From Bacillus sp. UNC41MFS5 (GTDB lineage: Bacteria > Bacillota > Bacilli > Bacillales_B > DSM-18226): 64,000 nt of DNA. Shown here in pieces: positions 25,235-36,197 of the stretch. The stretch spans positions 744,001 to 808,000 of the forward strand of contig NZ_KK366017.1 of NCBI RefSeq assembly GCF_000686805.1, read 5' to 3'. Position numbers and translations under genes: made by a program. Each line of letters starts with the position of its first letter. Positions within the stretch are counted from its first letter, which is position 1. The notes below the pieces were generated by a model. The model had not been told where the DNA came from. It did no database searches and saw only the letters and a list, made by a program, of their open reading frames with translations.

Positions 25235-27835
25235 ATGGCTGCATATACGCCGATGATACAGCAATACTTAACCGTTAAGGCAGATTACCAAGATGCCTTT
25301 TTATTTTTTCGCTTAGGCGATTTTTATGAAATGTTTTTCGATGATGCCATTAAAGCATCACAAGAATTAGAAATAACTCTAACAAGCAGACAAGGCGGCA
25401 CGGATGACCGGATTCCGATGTGCGGCGTTCCCTACCATGCGGCCGCTAACTATATTGAACAGCTCATCTCTAAAGGCTATAAAGTAGCCGTTTGTGAGCA
25501 AGTTGAAGACCCGAAGCTGACCAAAGGTATGGTGAAAAGGGAAGTTGTTCAATTGATCACACCTGGTACAGTGATGGAGGGCAAGGGTTTAACGGATAAA
25601 GAAAACAACTATATTGCTTCGATTACTAGTTTTGAGGACGAAACTTTTGGGTTTGCCTACAATGATATCTCAACCGGTGAAAGCCGAGTCACCCTGTTAT
25701 CGAAAAATTTTGATGAGGTCCTAAATGAGTTAGCTGTTCTAAGTGCGAAGGAAGTAGTTGTCGCCAGCGACTTTGACGGTGAATGGCAAAAGAAACTTCG
25801 TGAACGTGACGTCCTAGCGATTTCATTTGAAGATAATAGTTCAATAGATATGAACTTTTCTCATCTTCTAAAAGATTTGAATCAAGAAAAATTAAAGCAA
25901 ACAATCGCACGTCTTTTTCATTATTTATACCGGTCACAAAAAAGAAGTTTGGATCATCTACAGCCAGTAACCACCTATCAAATCCATCAATATATGAAAA
26001 TCGACTACTATTCCAAGCGTAATCTTGAATTAACAGAAACGATTCGTTCCAAAGGAAAAAAAGGGTCCTTATTATGGCTTCTTGATGAGACGATGACTGC
26101 CATGGGAGGCAGGATGTTAAAGCACTGGATTGACCGCCCATTAATCAGTCAAACTGACATTGAATCACGTCAAGCGATAGTGGAAGTCCTATTGTCGCAT
26201 TATTTTGAGCGTCAAGAACTTCGTGAAAAGCTAAAGGAAGTTTATGATTTAGAACGATTAGCCGGAAGAGTAGCTTTTGGTAATATCAATGCCCGTGACT
26301 TGGTCCAATTAAAGCGTTCGTTAATACAGGTTCCATATTTACAACAAATTTTGCAAGGCATGCAGAATGAAAAAGTGAACAAAATCGCCGAACTGCTTGA
26401 TCCTTGTGAAGATATCACGGATCTTTTGGAGCAGGCGATTGTTGAAAATCCGCCGCTTTCCTTGAAAGAAGGAAATATGATATGCGACGGGTACAATTCT
26501 CAACTCGATCAGTATCGTGATGCCAGCCGGAACGGGAAAACGTGGATTGCCCAGCTGGAACGAGAAGAGCGGGAGAAAACCGGTATTAAGTCACTAAAGG
26601 TGGGCTACAACCGTGTATTTGGATATTATATTGAGATCACACGTGCAAACCTGCATTTGTTAAAAGAAGGACAATACGAGCGGAAACAAACATTATCCAA
26701 TGCGGAACGGTTTATTACCCCTGATCTAAAAGAAAAAGAAGCATTAATTTTACAAGCAGAGGAAAAAAGCAGTGAACTGGAATATGAATTGTTTACGGAG
26801 ATTCGCGAGATTGTAAAAGAACAGATTCCGCGTTTACAAGCATTAGCAAAAACGATTAGTGAACTGGATGTCCTGCAGTGCTTCGCTCAAGTTAGTGAAG
26901 ACAGGCACTATGTCAAACCACAGTTTTCAATGGAGGGGCGTGTCGTTGTTAAGGAAGGCCGTCATCCCGTGGTTGAAAAGGTATTAAACGCACAGGAATA
27001 TGTTCCGAATGATTGCTTAATGGACAGCGACCGGGAAGTTTTATTGATTACGGGCCCAAACATGTCAGGGAAAAGTACCTACATGCGCCAAGTCGCTTTG
27101 GTCGCGATTCTAGCGCAAATCGGCTGTTATGTCCCAGCTTCCGAAGCGGTCCTGCCGATTTTTGACCAGGTATTTACACGAATTGGTGCAGCCGATGATT
27201 TAATTTCCGGGCAGAGTACTTTTATGGTTGAAATGCTTGAAGCTAAAAATGCAATTTCAAATGCAACGCAAAACAGCTTAATCTTGTTTGACGAAATCGG
27301 GCGTGGAACTTCGACTTATGATGGGATGGCCCTTGCGCAAGCGATCATTGAATATATTCACACCAATATTGGAGCGAAGACTCTCTTCTCCACCCATTAT
27401 CATGAATTAACAGTTTTAGAAGAAGAATTGACCAAGTTAAAAAACATCCATGTCAGTGCGATTGAGCATAATGGAAAAGTCGTTTTTCTTCATAAAATAA
27501 AAGAAGGACCAGCGGACAAGAGTTACGGAATTCATGTCGCTCAGCTGGCAGGACTGCCTTCAGACTTAATCAGCCGTGCGAATGAAATATTAACCGCACT
27601 TGAGCAGTCTGATACGCAGGAGGTCAAGCCAAAAACGGAAGCAGTGAAGGTAGTTCACGTGGAAGAAAAGCCTGCTCAACTTTCTTTCTTCGATGAACCG
27701 AAAGATATGAAAAAACAAGAACTGTCCTCTAAAGAGAAACGTGTGATCGATAAAATGAAGGAATTAGATATATTAGATTTAACACCACTTCAGGCGATAA
27801 ACATGCTGTATGAGCTCCAGAAAAAGTTAAAGTAG
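25235..27835 (+). CDS. mutS: DNA mismatch repair protein MutS
   Basis: 866-aa mismatch-recognition ATPase. The N-terminal mismatch-binding domain has [11 protein letters not shown] (Phe-x-Glu wedge in FYEMF); the C-terminal ABC ATPase has Walker [10 protein letters not shown] (from residue 607), [14 protein letters not shown] and STHYHEL. GGAGG at 25225-25229 places the start at ATG 25235; a GTG at 25223 overlaps that site. It is followed 13 bp later by mutL, the standard Firmicute operon for mismatch repair. Confidence 0.98.
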   Translation: MAAYTPMIQQYLTVKADYQDAFLFFRLGDFYEMFFDDAIKASQELEITLTSRQGGTDDRIPMCGVPYHAAANYIEQLISKGYKVAVCEQVEDPKLTKGMVKREVVQLITPGTVMEGKGLTDKENNYIASITSFEDETFGFAYNDISTGESRVTLLSKNFDEVLNELAVLSAKEVVVASDFDGEWQKKLRERDVLAISFEDNSSIDMNFSHLLKDLNQEKLKQTIARLFHYLYRSQKRSLDHLQPVTTYQIHQYMKIDYYSKRNLELTETIRSKGKKGSLLWLLDETMTAMGGRMLKHWIDRPLISQTDIESRQAIVEVLLSHYFERQELREKLKEVYDLERLAGRVAFGNINARDLVQLKRSLIQVPYLQQILQGMQNEKVNKIAELLDPCEDITDLLEQAIVENPPLSLKEGNMICDGYNSQLDQYRDASRNGKTWIAQLEREEREKTGIKSLKVGYNRVFGYYIEITRANLHLLKEGQYERKQTLSNAERFITPDLKEKEALILQAEEKSSELEYELFTEIREIVKEQIPRLQALAKTISELDVLQCFAQVSEDRHYVKPQFSMEGRVVVKEGRHPVVEKVLNAQEYVPNDCLMDSDREVLLITGPNMSGKSTYMRQVALVAILAQIGCYVPASEAVLPIFDQVFTRIGAADDLISGQSTFMVEMLEAKNAISNATQNSLILFDEIGRGTSTYDGMALAQAIIEYIHTNIGAKTLFSTHYHELTVLEEELTKLKNIHVSAIEHNGKVVFLHKIKEGPADKSYGIHVAQLAGLPSDLISRANEILTALEQSDTQEVKPKTEAVKVVHVEEKPAQLSFFDEPKDMKKQELSSKEKRVIDKMKELDILDLTPLQAINMLYELQKKLK

Positions 27836-27848
27836 GGGGTGGATCCGA

Positions 27849-29771
27849 ATGGGTAAAATTATTCAATTAGATGATGCCTTATCGAATAAAATCGCAGCGG
27901 GGGAAGTAGTAGAACGTCCTGCCTCAGTGGTAAAAGAGTTGGTTGAAAATTCAATTGATGCGGGCAGTACGGTTATTGAAATTGAGGTGGAAGAAGCTGG
28001 ACTTGCCAAAATCCGCATTACCGACAATGGTAATGGGATCGAGGAAGAGGATGTGTTACTCGCCTTTCAACGCCATGCTACATCTAAAATAAAGAATGAA
28101 AATGATTTGTTCCGAATCCGGACCCTCGGATTCCGGGGAGAGGCCCTGCCGAGTGTCGCCTCCGTTTCACGGCTCGAGATGAAAACTTCTACAGGTGAAG
28201 GGGCGGGAAACCGGTTGGTCATTGAAGGCGGCAAAGTTGAAATATTTGAGAAAGCATCGAGCAGAAGAGGAACCGATATTACGATTACCGATTTATTTTT
28301 CAATACACCGGCTCGCTTGAAGTATATGAAGACTATTCATACCGAGCTTGGAAATATAACGGACGTCGTGAATCGACTGGCCCTTTCTCATCCAGAGGTG
28401 GCCTTCCGCCTCATCCATAATGATAGGAAATTGTTGCAAACCAATGGAAACGGAGATGTTCGTCAGGTCCTGGCATCGATTTACGGGCTGGGGATTGCCA
28501 AACAGCTGGTTCCCATCTCCGGGACATCGCTAGATTATAAGATCACTGGATTTGCTTCGATGCCTGAGGTTACCAGAGCTTCCCGGAACTATATTTCAAC
28601 GATGATTAATGGTCGATTTATCAAGAACTACCCATTAGCCAAGGCGATCCAAGAAGGCTACCATACCTTGCTTCCAATCGGCAGGTTCCCAATTGTTCTC
28701 CTGAATATTGAAATGGACCCATTGCTTGTGGATGTCAATGTTCACCCTTCGAAAATGGAGGTCCGTATTAGTAAAGAAGCGGAATTGAATGAACTTGTCA
28801 CAGCGATGATCAAAGAGGAGTTTAAATCGAAAATCTTGATCCCGACAGCTTATACAGCGGTGAAAAAGGAGATGCCAAAGGAAGAACAGACCACTTTGGC
28901 CCTTGATGAAGGAACCATACCATCAACAGAGCGAAAAGAGTTGGAGTGGTTCCGGCCAGAATCAACTGCAATCGTTCATGAAAAACGTCCATTGCTAGTT
29001 GATTTGCAAACGGAATCACCACTTTCAAAATTGCCGATTCAATCGGAAATCGATGAGACGGTGGTGCCTGACACCTGGTTCGAAACCAATCCATTTAGTG
29101 ATTTGCCTGCTAAGTCGGATGAAGGTAACACAAAGGTTGAACCTAGCATTGAGCCTAACGAGACAGATTATACGTCATCGTCAGAGAGTAGAGTTCCCCG
29201 GTTATATCCAATCGGGCAAATGCACGGGACTTATATTTTTGCCCAGAATGAAAATGGACTGTATATCATTGACCAGCACGCAGCCCAGGAGAGGTTAAAG
29301 TACGAGTATTTCCGGGAAAAAGTAGGACAGGTCCAATCCGAGTTACAGGAAATGCTGGTACCCTTGACGTTTGAGTATTCAACGGATGAATTCTTGAAAA
29401 TAAATGAATACCAACACGAGCTCGAAAAGGTGGGGGTTTTTCTAGAGGAATTCGGGATTAATAGCTATATTGTTCGTTCCCATCCGCAATGGTTCCCCAA
29501 AGGGGAGGAAAAAGGGATCATTGAAGAGATGATTGAGCAGCTATTATTAATGAAAAAAGTAGATATTAAGAAACTACGTGAAGAAGCAGCAATTATGATG
29601 AGTTGTAAGGCATCCATAAAAGCGAACCGCCATTTACGAAATGACGAAATCCAAGCACTCCTAGATGATTTACGGAGGGCTTCCGATCCATTTACTTGTC
29701 CGCATGGAAGACCAATAATCGTGCATTACTCGGTTTATGAGATGGAGAAAATGTTTAAACGGGTAATGTGA
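27849..29771 (+). CDS. mutL: DNA mismatch repair protein MutL
   Basis: 640-aa protein with the GHKL ATPase domain ([27 protein letters not shown]) at the N-terminus, a variable acidic linker (about 330-440) and the C-terminal dimerisation/endonuclease domain with [12 protein letters not shown] and CPHGRP, the zinc-site motifs of Bacillus-type nicking MutL. AGGGGGTGG precedes ATG 27849. Works with MutS to nick the new strand; no MutH is needed. Confidence 0.98.
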   Translation: MGKIIQLDDALSNKIAAGEVVERPASVVKELVENSIDAGSTVIEIEVEEAGLAKIRITDNGNGIEEEDVLLAFQRHATSKIKNENDLFRIRTLGFRGEALPSVASVSRLEMKTSTGEGAGNRLVIEGGKVEIFEKASSRRGTDITITDLFFNTPARLKYMKTIHTELGNITDVVNRLALSHPEVAFRLIHNDRKLLQTNGNGDVRQVLASIYGLGIAKQLVPISGTSLDYKITGFASMPEVTRASRNYISTMINGRFIKNYPLAKAIQEGYHTLLPIGRFPIVLLNIEMDPLLVDVNVHPSKMEVRISKEAELNELVTAMIKEEFKSKILIPTAYTAVKKEMPKEEQTTLALDEGTIPSTERKELEWFRPESTAIVHEKRPLLVDLQTESPLSKLPIQSEIDETVVPDTWFETNPFSDLPAKSDEGNTKVEPSIEPNETDYTSSSESRVPRLYPIGQMHGTYIFAQNENGLYIIDQHAAQERLKYEYFREKVGQVQSELQEMLVPLTFEYSTDEFLKINEYQHELEKVGVFLEEFGINSYIVRSHPQWFPKGEEKGIIEEMIEQLLLMKKVDIKKLREEAAIMMSCKASIKANRHLRNDEIQALLDDLRRASDPFTCPHGRPIIVHYSVYEMEKMFKRVM

Positions 29772-29812
29772 TCCTCTAAATGTAGGAAGCCAGCCCAGAA
29801 CGTATGAGAAAG

Positions 29813-29849
29813 AAAAAAAGCCTCACTCATGATTGAGTAGGCTTTTTTT
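29813..29849. terminator. Bidirectional terminator between mutL and a small convergent gene
   Basis: AAAAAGCCTCACTCA / TGAGTAGGCTTTTTTT with loop TGAT; T runs on both strands serve mutL and the gene at 29870-30091. Confidence 0.85.
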
Positions 29850-29869
29850 CCTTCTTTAATTACCTAGCA

Positions 29870-30091
29870 TTAGCCAAGTTCTTGACGGCGTTTTTGTCTA
29901 TTTCTCTGCAATTCTCCTTGTTTCCACGTGTATTTTTGCATATATAGCTTTAAAACATCATTAATTGTCTTTCCGCTTTTTTCTACTGCTTCCAGAAACT
30001 TGTCCCTAATATGTGGTGGAACGTCGATACTTAATTGAACAGTTTCGGTCAATTTCTTCTCCTTTTGTTCCTCTTTTCTTAGCTGCTGCAT
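29870..30091 (-). CDS. Small RHH-like DNA-binding protein candidate
   Basis: 73 aa, charged. TVQLSIDVPPHIRDKFLEAVEKSG followed by KTINDVLKLYMQKY has the strand-helix-helix pattern of ribbon-helix-helix proteins, with Lys/Gln-rich tails on both sides. GGGGAGG precedes the ATG and a terminator follows, so it looks like a real gene. No specific family recognised; no toxin partner adjacent, so antitoxin is unlikely. Confidence 0.65.
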   Translation of the reverse strand: MQQLRKEEQKEKKLTETVQLSIDVPPHIRDKFLEAVEKSGKTINDVLKLYMQKYTWKQGELQRNRQKRRQELG

Positions 30092-30302
30092 AAATAATGC
30101 CTCCCCTTTGCAATTAAAAAAAAAGAATAGTTTAAAAACAATAAAAATTTTAAATATTTATGATAAATTGATTTTAACAAGTGGAAGCGGATACAATGAA
30201 ACAATATTTTTCGACAAATTTCGACATTATTTCAGCGTGAAGGTTTTCTGTATCAGAATATAAAACCAATCTAATAAACATTAAATGATGATACAAGAAA
30301 AT

Positions 30303-30340
30303 AGAAAAAGCTGCAGAATGGTGTGTTCTGCAGCTCTTTC
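30303..30340 (-). terminator. Terminator of mreBH
   Basis: GCTGCAGAA (30310-30318) pairs with TTCTGCAGC (30326-30334); the minus strand continues TTTTTCTATTTTC. Confidence 0.85.
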
Positions 30341-30391
30341 AACTTCTATCAATTTTAGTGTTATCTAGGTAGAATTTCTACCAAAAACATC

Positions 30392-31399
30392 TTATACCAC
30401 AGCAACTGGCAGCTTGTTCATGTACTGCAGGGCTCTTCCAGTTCCGATCGCTACCGATTCTAGTGGGTTTGGTGCAAGCTGGACAGGAACGACAATCTCT
30501 TGGCTTAGCCATGCCTCCATCCCATTTAATAAAGCTCCACCGCCGGTCAGAATAACACCACGGTCAACGATGTCTCCACTGAGTTCTGCTGGACAATCTT
30601 CAAGGGTTGCACGGATTGCTTCTAAAATATGCAAAAGTGGTTCCTTAATTGCTAAACGAATTTCGTAGGATGATAGTTTAATTGTTTTTGGCAGCCCAGT
30701 TACAAGATCACGACCGCGGATATCCATGAAAATTTCCTCGTGGTCAATGAGAGCATAACCAATTTCCATTTTTATGTTTTCAGCTGTTCTTTCCCCAATC
30801 AGGATATTATATTCTTTCCTGATATGTTGAATAATATCTTCATCGAGGCGGTCACCACCAATTTTAATGGAATGGCAGGAAACAACACCGCCAAATGATA
30901 TTATGGCAACTTCGGTATTACCGCCACCAATATCGACCACTACATTGGCTACAGGTTCATCGATTGGTAATCCTGCCCCAATTGCCGCTGCGACAGGTTC
31001 TTCAATTAAGCTGATTTTCTTTGCTCCCGCTTGTTTTACCGCATCCTTGATCGCTCTTCTCTCAACACTTGTAGAACCAGATGGGATACTAACGACAACA
31101 TTTGGTTTCCGAACTGCAAATCCAATCTTTTTGGATGCCTTACGCATGATGTGTTTTAGCAATTCAGTCGTTACGTCATAATCAGCTATAACTCCATCTT
31201 TCATAGGACGAATAGCAACGATTTTTTCAGGGGTCTTTCCAATCATTTCCTTAGCTTCTTGACCAATAGCTACAACATTTTTGGTGACCGTATCGATTGC
31301 CACTACCGCTGGTTCATTTATCGCAATTCCTTTATTTTTACTATAAACTAGTATATTTGCTGTTCCTAAATCAATTCCAATATCAAAAGTTGATAACAT
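30392..31399 (-). CDS. mreBH: Rod-shape-determining protein MreBH
   Basis: 335-aa bacterial actin. Phosphate-1 motif [19 protein letters not shown], phosphate-2 [14 protein letters not shown], adenosine motif [14 protein letters not shown]. The length, C-terminus and the segments [11 protein letters not shown] and [19 protein letters not shown] match MreBH rather than MreB or Mbl. It polymerises under the membrane and positions LytE and elongation-type wall synthesis. In B. subtilis mreBH is not next to mutL, so the location here is a local arrangement. Own terminator; monocistronic. Confidence 0.92.
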   Translation of the reverse strand: MLSTFDIGIDLGTANILVYSKNKGIAINEPAVVAIDTVTKNVVAIGQEAKEMIGKTPEKIVAIRPMKDGVIADYDVTTELLKHIMRKASKKIGFAVRKPNVVVSIPSGSTSVERRAIKDAVKQAGAKKISLIEEPVAAAIGAGLPIDEPVANVVVDIGGGNTEVAIISFGGVVSCHSIKIGGDRLDEDIIQHIRKEYNILIGERTAENIKMEIGYALIDHEEIFMDIRGRDLVTGLPKTIKLSSYEIRLAIKEPLLHILEAIRATLEDCPAELSGDIVDRGVILTGGGALLNGMEAWLSQEIVVPVQLAPNPLESVAIGTGRALQYMNKLPVAVV

Positions 31400-31697
31400 T
31401 ATATTTCACCTTATTTCATTATTTTTGGTTACTAGATATGCTACGGGTAGTCTATCATAAAGATGGGGGTAGTAAGCACTTTGTAAATGAACCGTTATCC
31501 TTTTGTAAAGTTACAAGAAAATTATTCCTATTTGGTAATGAAAATGAAAAATTTTGATTCATGTGGATTAGGAGCATAGAAAAGAACTTTTATGTATATA
31601 CTAGTTTGATGTTCAACTGCTTTTTAAATTTATGTTACGATGAAGGGGTGAAAGTGGAATCGAAAGCATGCTTTCACTTAAAATGGGATAAGGCAGT
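31400..31697. other. Divergent intergenic region, mreBH / miaA
   Basis: 298 bp of AT-rich promoter DNA. A possible miaA promoter lies near 31600-31640 (TTGATG ... TACGAT). No repeats, RNA or open frame worth reporting. Confidence 0.5.
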
Positions 31698-32663
31698 GTG
31701 AAAATATTGGATTCAAAACAAAAGTTATTAGTAATCATCGGACCAACTGCTGTCGGAAAAACAAAGTTAAGTATCGAAATGGCTAAACGATATAATGGAG
31801 AGATTATCAGCGGGGACTCGATGCAGATCTATCGTGGCATGGATATTGGTACAGCGAAAATCAAACCAGAAGAAATGGAAGGTATTCCACACCATCTCAT
31901 TGATATAAAGGAGCCTACTGAAAATTTTTCAGTTGCCGAATTTCAACTCCTTGTTCGGGCTAAGATTGATGAGATTGCCCAAAAAGGCAAGCTGCCTATC
32001 ATTGCTGGTGGGACAGGGTTATATATACAGTCTGTCATTTATGATTATCAATTTTCCGATGTGCCCGGGGATGAGGCCTACCGTCTTATGCTGGAGGAAA
32101 GAGTAAAGGAAATCGGAAATGAAGCTCTGTATAAAGAATTATTAGAGGTGGATCCTGAAAGTGCTTCACAAATCCATCCGAATAATGTAAGAAGAGTCAT
32201 TCGCGCCCTTGAAATTTTCCATTTGACAGGGAAGACAATGCAAGAGTTTCAACGTACACAACAACCAGACCTTTTGTACGATACAGCCATTATTGGGTTA
32301 ACGATGGAACGAGAGAAACTTTATGAGCGGATCAATTACCGAGTGGATATCATGGTTGAGGAAGGGCTCATAGAGGAAGTAAAACGTCTATTTCAACAGG
32401 GTTTACATGATTGTCAATCCATCCAAGCGATTGGATACAAAGAGATTTTTGCTTACTTTGATGGTAAAATGTCGTTAGATGAAGCGATAGCCAATTTAAA
32501 GCAAAATTCGAGAAGATACGCGAAAAGACAATTGACTTGGTTTCGGAACAAGATGGATGTTGATTGGTTTGATATGACCGATGTGGAGAATGTATCAAAA
32601 AAAATAAAGGAAATTTCACATTGTGTTGAAGGAAAGCTTAAAGTAAAATCGAATACATATTAG
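31698..32663 (+). CDS. miaA: tRNA dimethylallyltransferase MiaA
   Basis: 321-aa enzyme that adds a dimethylallyl group to A37 of tRNAs reading UNN codons. P-loop GPTAVGKT at residues 15-22, [25 protein letters not shown] and [13 protein letters not shown] are family hallmarks. GTG start at 31698. 26 bp upstream of hfq, the widely conserved miaA-hfq order. Confidence 0.97.
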   Translation: MKILDSKQKLLVIIGPTAVGKTKLSIEMAKRYNGEIISGDSMQIYRGMDIGTAKIKPEEMEGIPHHLIDIKEPTENFSVAEFQLLVRAKIDEIAQKGKLPIIAGGTGLYIQSVIYDYQFSDVPGDEAYRLMLEERVKEIGNEALYKELLEVDPESASQIHPNNVRRVIRALEIFHLTGKTMQEFQRTQQPDLLYDTAIIGLTMEREKLYERINYRVDIMVEEGLIEEVKRLFQQGLHDCQSIQAIGYKEIFAYFDGKMSLDEAIANLKQNSRRYAKRQLTWFRNKMDVDWFDMTDVENVSKKIKEISHCVEGKLKVKSNTY

Positions 32664-32689
32664 TAGAGATAAAAGAGGAGGAAATACAA

Positions 32690-32920
32690 ATGAAAACAAC
32701 AATCAATATTCAGGACCAATATTTAAACCAGTGCCGCAAAGATAACATACATGTGACCGTCTTTTTATTAAACGGATTCCAATTAAGAGGCCAAATTAAA
32801 GGCTTTGATAATTTTACAGTCCTTTTTGAATCAGAAGGAAAGCAGCAATTAGTATATAAGCATGCCATCTCAACCTTTGCGCCACAAAGAAATGTTCATC
32901 TTGAATTGGATAACCAATAA
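32690..32920 (+). CDS. hfq: RNA chaperone Hfq
   Basis: 76-aa Sm-fold protein. Sm1 ([21 protein letters not shown]) and Sm2 ([10 protein letters not shown]) motifs are complete; the short C-terminal tail is typical of Gram-positive Hfq. AGGAGG before ATG 32690, terminator immediately after. Confidence 0.97.
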   Translation: MKTTINIQDQYLNQCRKDNIHVTVFLLNGFQLRGQIKGFDNFTVLFESEGKQQLVYKHAISTFAPQRNVHLELDNQ

Positions 32921-32926
32921 GTTTTT

Positions 32927-32955
32927 AAAAGCCCATCTTACGGGCTTTTTTTTAT
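32927..32955 (+). terminator. Terminator of miaA-hfq
   Basis: AAAAGCCC / GGGCTTTT with loop ATCTTAC, then a T run. Confidence 0.85.
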
Positions 32956-33122
32956 TTTTGTGAAAACTTTTTTAATGAAATTCAACGTATATGAATACAT
33001 ATTAGTTGAAGGACTATGCATTCCTCAGAGTGAATTTGAGTTCGGAATTTAGAGGATAAATTCTGAGTGGCCATAAACAAGCATCCTTTGTAAACTGTTG
33101 GCGAAAATGAGAGGTGAAAGCT

Positions 33123-34070
33123 TTGGACCAACCCATTCGAATGAAAAGTAACGGCCAAATAAGTGTTGTCCTCAACTCACAAAAAGGAAAAACCATTTCA
33201 AAAGAGTTACCTGAATTTCAAGTGGTTCCAAAGGATATTCCACCTGAACACACGGCTCTTAAAGAAATTGAAGACGAGCTTGGGGCTTTGGTCGGGATGG
33301 AAGAAATGAAAAAGATGATCAAGGAAATTTATGCTTGGATTTATGTAAATAAAAAACGTGAAGAAATGGGTTTAAAAGCAAGAAAACAAGCCCTTCATAT
33401 GATGTTTAAAGGAAATCCAGGTACAGGAAAAACGACAGTAGCAAGACTAATTGGCAAGCTTTTTCAAAAAATGAGTGTATTAACAAAAGGTCATTTAATT
33501 GAGGCTGAGCGTGCGGACCTTGTGGGCGAGTATATTGGTCACACCGCACAAAAGACTAGAGATTTAATTAAGAAGGCCCAAGGGGGAATCTTGTTTATTG
33601 ATGAGGCGTACTCATTGGGGCGAGGGGGAGAAAAGGATTTTGGCAAAGAGGCAATTGATACCCTAGTAAAGCATATGGAGGATAAACAGCATGAATTTAT
33701 TCTGATTCTTGCCGGATATTCTCGGGAAATGGATTATTTCTTAACCCTTAATCCTGGGCTGCATTCACGCTTTCCATTAGTGATTGATTTCCCTGATTAC
33801 AATATCGATCAGTTAATGGAAATTTCAGCAAGGATGCTAATTGAAAGAGAATACGCATTCAGTCATGAAGCGGAAAAAAAGCTTAAAGAACATTTAATAT
33901 GGGTGAAAGCAGTATTAAGCCCAAATAGTTTTTCAAACGGTAGGTATGTTAGAAATATTATTGAAAAATCAATTCGTGCCCAGGCGATGAGGCTGCTCAT
34001 GTTAAATAGTTATGACAGGCATGAATTAATGACACTTCGAAGTAATGATCTTGTGTTTGAAGAAGATTAA
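33123..34070 (+). CDS. spoVK: Stage V sporulation protein K (AAA+ ATPase)
   Basis: CbbX/SpoVK-type AAA+ ATPase, about 315 aa. ELGALVGMEEMKKMIKEIYAW, Walker A GNPGTGKTT, Walker B GILFIDEAYSL, sensor-1 ILAGYSREMD and NPGLHSRFP match SpoVK. AGGTGA complementary to 16S rRNA ends 5 bp before TTG 33123, which I prefer over GTG 33114. Required for spore maturation in the mother cell of B. subtilis. Its place between hfq and hflX is conserved. Confidence 0.93.
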   Translation: MDQPIRMKSNGQISVVLNSQKGKTISKELPEFQVVPKDIPPEHTALKEIEDELGALVGMEEMKKMIKEIYAWIYVNKKREEMGLKARKQALHMMFKGNPGTGKTTVARLIGKLFQKMSVLTKGHLIEAERADLVGEYIGHTAQKTRDLIKKAQGGILFIDEAYSLGRGGEKDFGKEAIDTLVKHMEDKQHEFILILAGYSREMDYFLTLNPGLHSRFPLVIDFPDYNIDQLMEISARMLIEREYAFSHEAEKKLKEHLIWVKAVLSPNSFSNGRYVRNIIEKSIRAQAMRLLMLNSYDRHELMTLRSNDLVFEED

Positions 34071-34075
34071 CCACA

Positions 34076-34112
34076 AAAAAACGGCAGATTCTTAGTAATC
34101 TGTCGTTTCTAT
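34076..34112. terminator. Bidirectional terminator, spoVK / UPF0126 gene
   Basis: AACGGCAGATT (34080-34090) pairs with AATCTGTCGTT (34097-34107), one G-U, between two convergent genes. Confidence 0.8.
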
Positions 34113-34125
34113 TTGGATTAGCCTC

Positions 34126-34731
34126 TTAATTTGCTTCAAGCTTACGAATGGGCAGTTTCCAATTAAAGGTATAGGAAAGGACTCGTAACACGGTCACAAG
34201 AATAAATAAGGAATATAACTCCCATGGCTGTTTCGCAATACCCAGACCGAGAAATAAGCCTGTCAAAATGGCCCAGAGGGCATAAATTTCCGCTCTTAGT
34301 ACAATTGGTTTTCTTCCGGCTAATAAATCGCGAATGATTCCGCCGCCAATTCCAGTTAAGACCGCCGCAACAATCACGGCACTAAGCGGTAGATCCATTT
34401 TTACAGCGTAAATGCCACCTTGAATGGCAAAAGCAGAGAGGCCGATCGCATCAAATAAGTTCCCCCATTTTTGCCAGTGTTTGAGAAGATTGCTGGGAAA
34501 TAAAAACACAGCAGTTATCGATAACAAGGCAATTTGAAAAAATAATCCTTGATCCCATAATGCAGATACCGGAACACCGATTAACAAGTTGCGAATCGCT
34601 CCACCGCCAAAAGCGGTTACAATTCCTAAAATATAAACTCCAAAAATATCATATTCTTCCTCCATCGCCACAATCGCTCCACTCACAGCGAAGGCAATGG
34701 TTCCAATCATACTTAATACATCCCATGTCAT
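34126..34731 (-). CDS. TRIC-type cation channel family protein (UPF0126)
   Basis: 201-aa integral membrane protein made of two homologous three-helix repeats. Each carries the glycine-rich signature (TAFGGGAIRNLLIG and TGIGGGIIRDLLAG), the hallmark of UPF0126/YvgT proteins, now known as prokaryotic TRIC-like K+ channels. Seven predicted helices, complete length. Convergent to spoVK and divergent from hflX. Confidence 0.92.
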   Translation of the reverse strand: MTWDVLSMIGTIAFAVSGAIVAMEEEYDIFGVYILGIVTAFGGGAIRNLLIGVPVSALWDQGLFFQIALLSITAVFLFPSNLLKHWQKWGNLFDAIGLSAFAIQGGIYAVKMDLPLSAVIVAAVLTGIGGGIIRDLLAGRKPIVLRAEIYALWAILTGLFLGLGIAKQPWELYSLFILVTVLRVLSYTFNWKLPIRKLEAN

Positions 34732-34923
34732 TTTGCTATCCCCTTGATGTTTATTTTCTTATTACACTATTTATATAGTTAAAAGGTAACAGATTTCAAA
34801 CATTTAAATTTTATCATGTTGTAGAAAAATTACAATAAGTTTTCTTTGGAATTGGAGAAAATAGAGATTATATATTTTTTTTGTTATGATGAAAGGTAGA
34901 TGTTTAGAAAGGAAGGATGCCTT

Positions 34924-36186
34924 TTGGAACAGAAAGAAACGAAAGAGAAAGTAATCCTGGTTGGCTGCCAAACCAATGGGGACGATGACTTACGTTTTCA
35001 CTATTCAATGGAGGAGTTAGAGGCATTAACAGAAACTGCTCAGGGTGAAGTATTGGTATCTGTCGTTCAAAAACGAGAGCGCCGTCATCCAGCAACATAC
35101 ATAGGTAAAGGGAAAGTCGAAGAACTAAATGCGCTGGTTGAGGAACTTGAGCCTGATATCGTCATCTTTAATGATGAACTCTCGCCCAGTCAAAAGAGAA
35201 ATCTTGCTACAGAATTAAATGCCCGAGTAATTGATCGAACTCAACTAATCTTAGATATTTTTGCGCAACGAGCGAGGTCCAAAGAGGGAAAACTGCAAGT
35301 GGAACTTGCTCAATTGCAATACATACTCCCGCGGCTTGCGGGTCAGGGGACCGCGTTATCTCGACTTGGTGCCGGAATTGGAACAAGAGGACCTGGTGAA
35401 ACGAAATTAGAATCGGACCGTCGTCACATCCGCCGCCGAATCGATGATATCAAAAGTCAGCTTTCTGTCATCGTTCAGCACAGGGATCGGTACCGAGAAA
35501 GAAGGAAGAAAAATAAAGCCTTTCAGGTGGCGATTGTTGGATATACCAACGCCGGTAAATCAACCTTGTTTAATCGATTATCCGAAGCCGAGTCATATGA
35601 GGAAAATCAATTGTTCGCCACCCTTGATCCAATGACACGAAAGCTGATCCTGCCTAGTGGTTTCTTTGCTTTGATTACGGATACAGTTGGCTTTATTCAA
35701 GATTTACCGACAACTCTGATTGCTGCCTTCAGGTCCACCCTTGAGGAAGTAAAGGAAGCGGATCTACTGCTTCATGTAGTGGATATGTCCAACCCGGATT
35801 ATTTCCATCATGAGAAAACGGTAAAAAAACTGCTAGATGACTTGGAAGTAAAAGATATCCCGCAAATAACGGTATATAATAAGAGGGATATTCAGCATCC
35901 TGATTTTGTTCCAACCGCGGATACACCGACAGCATTTATAAGTGCTTTTGATGAAAATGACCGCCATGCCTTAAAAGAAAAAATCGAGAAAGTTGTGATG
36001 GAATTAATGGCGCCATATGAGGTGGCAGTTCCTTCAACAGAGGGAAAACTGCTTTCTCAATTAAAAAATGAGACCATCTTAAGAGAACTTTCCTTTGATG
36101 AAGAAAGCCAGTTATATCGCTGTAAAGGGTTTTCGTTGCAAGACCATCAAATTACAGGCCAATTACAGAATTATAAAAGTAGATAG
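34924..36186 (+). CDS. hflX: Ribosome-associated GTPase HflX
   Basis: 420-aa two-domain protein. N-terminal HflX domain ([39 protein letters not shown]) and C-terminal Era-like GTPase with G1 [10 protein letters not shown]3 DTVGF and G4 NKRD. Start TTG 34924 has AAAGGAAGGA 8 bp upstream; the ATG at 34900 would overlap this site. HflX splits stalled ribosomes after stress. YnbA in B. subtilis, in the same place before ynbB. Confidence 0.95.
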   Translation: MEQKETKEKVILVGCQTNGDDDLRFHYSMEELEALTETAQGEVLVSVVQKRERRHPATYIGKGKVEELNALVEELEPDIVIFNDELSPSQKRNLATELNARVIDRTQLILDIFAQRARSKEGKLQVELAQLQYILPRLAGQGTALSRLGAGIGTRGPGETKLESDRRHIRRRIDDIKSQLSVIVQHRDRYRERRKKNKAFQVAIVGYTNAGKSTLFNRLSEAESYEENQLFATLDPMTRKLILPSGFFALITDTVGFIQDLPTTLIAAFRSTLEEVKEADLLLHVVDMSNPDYFHHEKTVKKLLDDLEVKDIPQITVYNKRDIQHPDFVPTADTPTAFISAFDENDRHALKEKIEKVVMELMAPYEVAVPSTEGKLLSQLKNETILRELSFDEESQLYRCKGFSLQDHQITGQLQNYKSR

Positions 36187-36197
36187 GAGATTCAGGT

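Noticed and set aside
29870..30091. Antitoxin of a toxin-antitoxin pair
   Set aside because: The RHH-like pattern fits, but there is no adjacent toxin-sized gene in the same operon.
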